From Triplophysa rosa (taxonomy: Eukaryota > Chordata > Actinopteri > Cypriniformes > Nemacheilidae): a stretch of 64,000 nt of DNA. Shown piece by piece: positions 50,501-64,000 of this stretch. How positions within the stretch are numbered: the stretch's first letter is position 1; every line of letters starts with the position of its first letter. Under the pieces are notes generated by a model. The model was not told the DNA's origin. It worked only from the letters and a program-made list of their open reading frames with translations, and ran no database searches. The stretch spans positions 6,056,237 to 6,120,236 of the forward strand of contig NC_079900.1 in NCBI RefSeq assembly GCF_024868665.1, written 5' to 3'. The position numbers were made by a program, and so were the translations under genes.

Positions 50501-53500
50501 AGCATCTGGGACTCAACAGACAGTGTGTATAGACATTGTTTACTGCTTCACAGTCAAAGGTCCCTAACCGCAACCCAGGTTGGCTTGGGTTGTGATTCCC
50601 CTAATACTAAAAAACACACAAATCAACTGCCTCGCTTGCCACATGAATCACAGCGGTCTCAGGAAGCTAGGGGAACTTCCAATAACAAATACACAGAGGA
50701 ACAAGAGACTAATCGCATTCAATAATCCCACTCTAGAACAGGGAAAGTGACATATTGTATTTTTTGTATTTGCAGGAGGGAGATGGTATGTCTGTACTAT
50801 GGGAACAGGAACATCATCAGGACCAGGTGGAAAGTGCAGGAACCCAACCTCTCCAGCTGTTTAATGAGGAAGAGGAGGATTTCATGATGGATGGCTGGAG
50901 AAATGCAAATCCGTTTCACGACCAGATGTTTGAAGAGAATGCACAGGTATGATGGCCTATATCCACAATGAGACATCAGATACGTTTATAAATTAGATGT
51001 GAAATGTACATTTAGACTTCTTAAATAATTTAAACCAAGCACTCACCCTAAACATAAAAAAGGGCCATTTGGTACTTTTAATATTAGTTTAAGCATAATG
51101 TGAAAGTACTCAACGGTCATATTTGTATAGAACAGTGTATTGGAGAGTCTGTTTGCATAGATATATGCACATTGAGTACTGAATTTGTGCTGGTATTGAT
51201 CTCCAAATACACCCAAACGTTTAGAGCAATTATTTTTATTCACAACTAAAGGCGTGTTAAAACATTTCGACTCTAAACAAGGCTAGACTAATAAAGGTAG
51301 CTTATTGTCCTAAATACAAAAGTTTTGTGCTAGAGTGATATGAGATTTATTAAAGCGTTTCCTTAAGCTCACTCAAGGTTGTTTTTCAGTTGTCAGGTGT
51401 AAGAGAGGACACTTCTCTTTCCATTGAAGAGTGCTTGCGTCTCATCGATACCAACTTGCTTTCAGGAGAGGATACAGAGGTATGGACATTGTTGAAATTG
51501 CAAAAGGCAGTAATGTTTTTATAGCGTAATTTGTCAGGAAACTCTGCACCCAAGTCAATGTACAGTAAGGTTGCATTTGTTAATATTAGTAAATGCATTA
51601 GCTAACACAAACTAACAATGACCAATGTAGTTTTTCAGCATTTAATAATATTTGTTAATCTAAGTTAAAGTGATAGTTCACCCAAAAATGAAAATTCTGT
51701 CATCATAAATTACTTTGTTCTGATGAACACAGAGAAAGATATTTGGAAGAATGTTAGCAATTTTCACTTTTTATTGATTGCCATAGTAGGAAAAAATTCA
51801 ATGGTAGTCCAAGGTGCCCCAGAACTGTTTGTGTTTCTAAATTCTTCAAAATATCTCACTTTGTGTTCAACAGAACAAAACAAAAAAATATTTTCCTACT
51901 ATGGTAGTGGATGATCTCACAGAACTGAAAATTGCTAACGTTCTTACAAATATCTTTGTGTTTAACAGAACAAAGAAATTTATATAGGTTTGAAACAACC
52001 TGAGGGTGAGTAAATGATGACAGAATTTTCATTTTTGAGTGAACTATCCCTTTAATACCAGTACAATTGTTGTTAGTTTATTGCGCATTGTAAAGTTAAA
52101 AGCTGCAACTTTTGATTTAAAAAATGTATTAGTAAATGCTGAAATTAACAGGAACTTACACCCTATCTACACCGGATCCCATGCGCGCGACAAAAGAACC
52201 CATTATAATTTTGTCCACAATGGATGTGACAAATGCCTTGTTCTTAGAAGGTTTGTCGGGTCGTGCCGCTTGCGTCTGATGCACGGTGTAAGAGTAATAA
52301 ATGCTGCAATGTTAACAAATATATCCTTATTGTAAAGTTTTAAAACAACAAAAATGTGCATATGTTTTCTGAACCACTGCTGTAATAATACGTTGTTAAT
52401 GCCCAAAAGGACGTTAGTTTTTCCAAACATTTTTAAAAGTCCAACATTTTTCTTATTTCAGTTGCCAGGACCTGATGCACAGAATGTAGAAGAACATGCA
52501 CTTCAGTTTCAGAGGCCCCTTATCTCTCCTTTATTGCCCGAACAGAATTCCACATTCAGCTTAGAGCAACAATGGCAAGATGTTTTGGCCATTATGGAGT
52601 CACAGGTAGCCAATGGCAACCGTCTTCCTTTTAGGCCCCAAATTGCTTTCATGCCACGTTTCATTGTTCTGGTAGTCAGTAGGTTTTAACTTATTTTTTT
52701 CTTCCCAGGATATGGATACAACTGAAACAATAGACAATTCTCACCACAATATCAGTGAATCAAACAGGAATATTGGATCCGTGGAAAACTTTGTACATCA
52801 GGATGTCAGCCTTCACCAAGCAACTCTACCAAGATCCAGTGAAGGTCTTGACACAAACAGCATCGCCATGGAAGAAACCCGCTGTATTAACAATCCCTCA
52901 GTGGAAAACACCAGCTTTGAAATGTCTTCTAATGTAAACTGCCTTTTTGAAGACTCTGATATTGTAGATCTCCTCCTAACCCCTGGGATTAATAGTTCAG
53001 GAAGCAGTAACTACCTACCATGTTCATTGTTTGACCAACAAAACCTGTCATTTAGTCATTTAGATCCTCTGCTGGAAGAAGCCATGCTTAATGAAACTGG
53101 TCTAATGGATTTGGCTTCTGGTGAATTTAACCAAGCTCAAATCCCCCAATTTGAAGAGCACAAGCAAGCCGATTCAGACTCTGGTTTATCTCTGGACTAT
53201 AGCCAAAGTCCCAGTTCTCCCAGTGGGTCTGAATCTTCTAGCTCCTCATCTTCGTGCCCTTCATCACCCTCCAGCCCACTTCCCAATTTGATACCTGAAG
53301 AAGGGGCCGTGGGGTTCACCCACATCAAGGAAGAAGAGGAGGAAGGGGCGATTGGTGGCTTCATGCTAGAAGAAACCAAAATGTCTCATACATGTTTTTT
53401 GGAAGCCAAGCAGTTCCATAATCTCCCCTGGCTTGAGCACGTTGGACACGATCACACCTACAACCAGCCTCGCACCTCCGTCCAGAAGAAATCTCCAAAG

Positions 53501-54025
53501 CACTTTTTTGATGACCCCCTAATGAAGCTTGAACAGCTCTCCAATCGGGATGAGAAACGCGCACGTGCGCTGAACATCCCGTTCCCCAATGAATTTATCA
53601 TAAACCTGCCCGTTGAAGAGTTCAATCAGCTACTATCGAAAAATCATCTTACCGGCACACAGCTCACGCTTATCAGAGAGATCCGCCGCAGGGGTAAAAA
53701 CAAAATGGCCGCTCAGAACTGCAGACGCAGGAAGCTGGATGTTTTGGTGGGATTGGAGCAAAGCGTGGACGGCCTGCGACGCCGTCGCACCAGGCTACTC
53801 CGAGAAAACGCTGAGGTCTGTCGCTCGGTCAGAGAAATGAAGCAACGTCTGAACACCTTGTATCAAGAGGTGTGTGAGAGAATGAGGGAGGAACAGGGAT
53901 CGCTCTGCTCAGACTACGGCTTCGGCTTGGAGGAAGATGATAACGGCCCAGTTGGACTTGTTTCGCGTAGATCCGATTCACACTCCAGACGCAAACTTAG
54001 TAAGAGAAGAAAAGAAAAGAAGTGA
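47524..54025 (+). CDS. nfe2l1: ER-anchored CNC-bZIP transcription factor Nrf1
   Basis: Five coding exons, all phase 0: 47524-48039, 50776-50946, 51390-51479, 52462-52605 and 52709-54025, giving 745 residues (human long form 772). Residues 1-30 (MLDLKKYFTDGLIQVAILLS then LAGMRVDVD) form the N-terminal ER-anchoring hydrophobic box. Next come QTQFHNLRN and FTARRLLSWVRSLD, SLSIEECLRLID (230-259), EQQWQDVLAIMES (near 300), a DSGLS beta-TrCP degron (464-468) with a serine run after it, the CNC box IPFPNEFIINLPVEEFNQLL (about 597-616), the basic region RRRGKNKMAAQNCRRRK (633-649) and a zipper. Nrf1 is processed from the ER and, with small Maf, activates proteasome and antioxidant genes. INLPVEEFN and the cbx1/copz2 neighbours favour nfe2l1 over nfe2l3. 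The end after the zipper is diverged. Confidence 0.95.
49600..49891. repeat. Dispersed fish repeat (GGGGACC...GGTCCCC)
   Basis: Contains GGGGACCTCAATTTGGTCCC, CCCCATGAGTTGGTGTGC and TTTAGGTCCCCACTAACAT, bordered by CACACA words on both sides. It is a widespread fish repeat whose superfamily I cannot state. It lies in nfe2l1 intron 1. Confidence 0.6.
51665..52055. mobile_element. Palindromic TTAA-flanked MITE, copy 6
   Basis: This is the best-preserved pair of ends: TTAAAGTGATAGTTCACCC and GAGTGAACTATCCCTTTAA. The interior holds inverse 'gccatagtaggaaaaa' and 'tactatggtag' words. It lies in nfe2l1 intron 3, so the pre-mRNA can fold it into a long hairpin. Confidence 0.9.
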
Positions 54026-54480
54026 GGTGATGTTTGTTAGTCCGAGTGATGGACAAGATGAAAACAGGCTCAGGGGAAATGCTCTCTGCTGTCAGGTCTA
54101 CCTGCTGGTTTTTCACAGCTCAAAGGGTTGGAGAATTCTCAGGAACCCAAGTATTCAAACATGCCAGCCACTAATCGTCAAAGATCAAGTTGCTTGGGAC
54201 AAAACTTTGGCTTTGTGCCTTAACATGGCTCATACCCGGTGAATACAGTTCGTTCCCTAATAACAATTTGCTTGGTTTGCAACATTATTTTAAAAGAAAA
54301 TATACCGTGTGATTATTCTCTTGATTTGCTTTGTACAAGAAAAGTCATTTTTCAAGCAAAGCAAACAATTTCATAAGTTTGAGCTGTCCGGTTTATTGAG
54401 TTACTGTAAAGAAAAGAGAGTTGTACATATGTGAAAAGACCAGTTCTGATTCCATTGATATTGTAAATTACTTTTTTTTA

Positions 54481-54555
54481 ATTAAATTGTTTAATATTTT
54501 GCAGTGAATTGTTCTTGGTGACAATCTGGGATTGTTCTCTTTTGTTTTAATTAAA
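54481..54555 (+). promoter_or_regulatory. nfe2l1: Likely nfe2l1 polyadenylation signals
   Basis: ATTAAA occurs at 54481-54486 and 54550-54555, about 460-530 bases after the stop codon, the latter followed by TATTTATTGTCCCGTGTC. No canonical AATAAA is present on this strand in the interval. The choice between them is open. Confidence 0.5.
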
Positions 54556-54675
54556 AGCTATTTATTGTCCCGTGTCTTCTAATGCGTTAATTCATAAGTC
54601 TACACTCAAATCCACAACACAACCTTACGCGAAAAGCACTATTTTTTTCATACATGGCCACAGGTAACAGAACTG

Positions 54676-55736
54676 ATTTTAAAAAAGGTTTTATTTTTAA
54701 TGAAATGAACATTTAAGGGAAAAGAAAATAACAGTACACTTAAAAAAGACAACTGACAATCAGAGGATTATGATGCAGTCACATTACAGATTAGCAATAC
54801 AAGTACTTTTGGTAGACAGCAGAAGAGAATGCCAATGCGAATACCATATTTTGTGAAAATGTGAACAAAATTCTGTTTCAGTCAAACCTGATTTTGTCAA
54901 TAGCTTTATATTTATGCTGGTGCAGAGGTGGTTTGAGATGAATACCTTGTTTATCCCATAATGAAATCTGATCTGTGAAATACACCTTACATGTTAGTTA
55001 AAAAGAAAATGACTGTATATTCCGTTCTGCTTGTACTCAATCGTCCTGAAGAACAAGGCTAATGGGCTAATACAGCGTACTGGGAAATGTTCTTAAACAT
55101 AATATAAACCAGGAAGAACATTGGCATATAAAAACTTGAAAGGACCAGTCAGTCAAGCTGGAGTCTAAAGAACACGTCTGCTCTTCGCACAGTAATGCAA
55201 ATAGTAAAATACAATGACAAGGACGTAAATGTGTGTATTTGGATTATGGGAAATGTAGTTTAAATATGCTGAATTGCCTCAATGTCTTTTAATTGTAGAA
55301 AGTATACAATATACATCTAAATTGGTAGAATCTTGGAAATATAGTACAGTATACATACTATATCTAAAAATGTTGAAACACTGCTAGGACAGCAATCTGC
55401 CCACTACTAAGATACTAAGGACTCTATAGAAAAAACAAACTTAAAATAATCCAAGTTTTGAAGAATCGAATAATCTTGTTAGTAATATCCAGAAGTATAA
55501 GGATGTTGACATAAGAGTCACCCCAGTAAGTACATACCTAATCCAAGTTCACCACCTTATTTTACTACTAGTGCAGCACATACACTCCATTTCCCATAAT
55601 TCAACAACAGAAAATACAGCATTTTGTAAAGATAATCAGCAATTCTTTGCCCACTAATGTTGACTCCAGTCCAGGTTTAACAGCACGAGTGGAAAAAGCC
55701 ATTGGACTTTAGTTGCCGCATCCTAACTCACGTCAG
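54676..55736 (-). other. cbx1: 3' UTR of cbx1
   Basis: On the minus strand AATAAA occurs at 54690-54695, about 1.04 kb after the cbx1 stop codon. The interval holds no repeat or competing exon, so it is read as 3' UTR. The signal is about 135 bases from the last nfe2l1 signal, making the two genes tightly convergent. Confidence 0.6.
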
Positions 55737-63056
<7,320 letters not shown>

Positions 63057-63314
63057 TCAGCCGAATGTAACATTCCACATTCAAAAGAGCGGTAGGGCAA
63101 TTTTACACACATCTTGACAGCTGTGTAAAACCAAACTTGGTGCCAAACTCAGTGATTGGTGCTTAAGTCATATTCTTCACTTTTAAAAGCAATGTTAAAA
63201 AAACAAATGTGAGGGTTTCAGGTTATTAACCAGCAACATGTTTAGACTTACCATGAAATTCAGCACAAGCCTCTGAATCAAACTACAAATACTACACAAC
63301 AACACAAACATTCC

Positions 63315-63555
63315 TTAAAGGAATACTTTTCAAAAATGAAAATTATTTACTCACCCTCATGTCATTTCAAACCTATATGACTTATTTACTTCTGGACAAT
63401 GAAAAAGAGGATATTTTGAAAAATGTTGGTAACAAAACAACATTGGCCTCCTTTGACTTCAATTGTACATACACAAAACCACTGATATACAGGTTGACTA
63501 ATATGAGGGTGAATAAACGATCAATAAATATGATTTTTTGCAAACTACCTTTTAA
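63315..63555. mobile_element. Palindromic TTAA-flanked MITE, copy 8
   Basis: Starts TTAAAGGAATACTTTTC and ends AAACTACCTTTTAA. The interior 'tactcaccctcatgtcattt', 'gatattttgaaaaatgttgg' and 'atatgagggtgaataaacg' confirms the family. It is shorter than copies 2 and 6. Confidence 0.8.
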
Positions 63556-63780
63556 GAGGTTCAAACAATCCTTGTGATAGTATCTTTAGCATGTTCGTTT
63601 CATCATATTCCAAGCAGTGCAAATAGCAGTTGGGACTAAAACAATTCACCACCACATCACTGAATTTCTCAGTAGTAATTGACCAAAAATATTCTATTAC
63701 TTGGGAAGGTCTCTATTTCCTCAGTTTTTATAAAAATGGATAATGCACATTCTAAAATAACTACACAGGAACTTAAATGG

Positions 63781-64000
63781 TAGGGATGCACCGAATGTTC
63801 GGCCACCGAAAATGTTCGGCCGAATATAGCAAAAAACGCAAGTTTATGTGAATATGGCCGAATATGTGAAGTGGCCGAATACATTTTACCGAACATGACT
63901 CGTGATACGATCAAGCAGCAACAAGCGCAGAGAGAGAGAGAAACGCGTGCGCTTTATTACTGCCGCAAACATTTTGGCAGTGTGTGTGTGTGTGGAGCAT
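63781..64000. mobile_element. Terminus of a hAT-type transposon, cut by window end
   Basis: Begins TAGGGATGCACCGAATGTTC and continues with repeated TTCGGCC, CGGCCGAATA and GGCCGAATATG words. This is the sub-terminal structure of a common fish hAT family. The other end lies beyond 64000, so its length and coding content cannot be judged. Confidence 0.8.

Noticed and set aside
63246..63254. ATG followed at once by a GTAAGT donor on the minus strand, as cbx1 exon 1
   Set aside because: Joining this phase-0 ATG to either acceptor before the chromodomain exon gives the wrong frame.

Overview
The window is vertebrate nuclear DNA from a teleost, most likely a cyprinid (carp/minnow family). It has small exons with GT-AG introns, abundant CA/GA microsatellites, and many copies of short inverted-repeat transposons typical of cyprinid genomes. 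No bacterial, organellar, rRNA or tRNA gene was seen.

Layout: positions 1-16775 hold no recognisable gene, only microsatellites, short repeats and islands of unique GC-richer sequence. From 16776 to about 20150 (minus strand) lies a six-exon gene for a small coiled-coil plus BEN-domain protein that I cannot name; its introns carry two inverted-repeat elements, one with a THAP zinc-finger fragment. From 20400 to 37900 is a second gene-poor stretch with candidate conserved non-coding blocks, two CCAAT-box clusters, a 175-bp tandem duplication and several transposons. From 37903 to 62869 there are three genes that I could resolve exon by exon: copz2 (minus, COPI coat zeta subunit, with the mir-152 hairpin in its first intron), nfe2l1 (plus, ER-anchored CNC-bZIP transcription factor) and cbx1 (minus, HP1-beta; 5' end unresolved). 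The last 220 bases are the terminus of a hAT-type transposon that runs out of the window.

The copz2/mir-152 - nfe2l1 - cbx1 order and orientation (minus, plus, minus) match human COPZ2/MIR152 - NFE2L1 - CBX1 beside HOXB on 17q21. This is therefore one of the teleost hoxb-linked blocks. copz2 and nfe2l1 are divergent and share an upstream interval of about 0.9 kb with YY1-like and TATA-like motifs; nfe2l1 and cbx1 are convergent, with 3' ends only about 0.2 kb apart.

The most interesting items are the unnamed BEN-domain gene, a Russian-doll stack of hAT elements with perfect 8-bp target duplications inside cbx1, a diverged C-terminus in Nfe2l1, and the missing usual start codon in the cbx1 chromodomain exon. 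Exon boundaries were read by eye from splice signals, phase and family similarity; no alignment was run.
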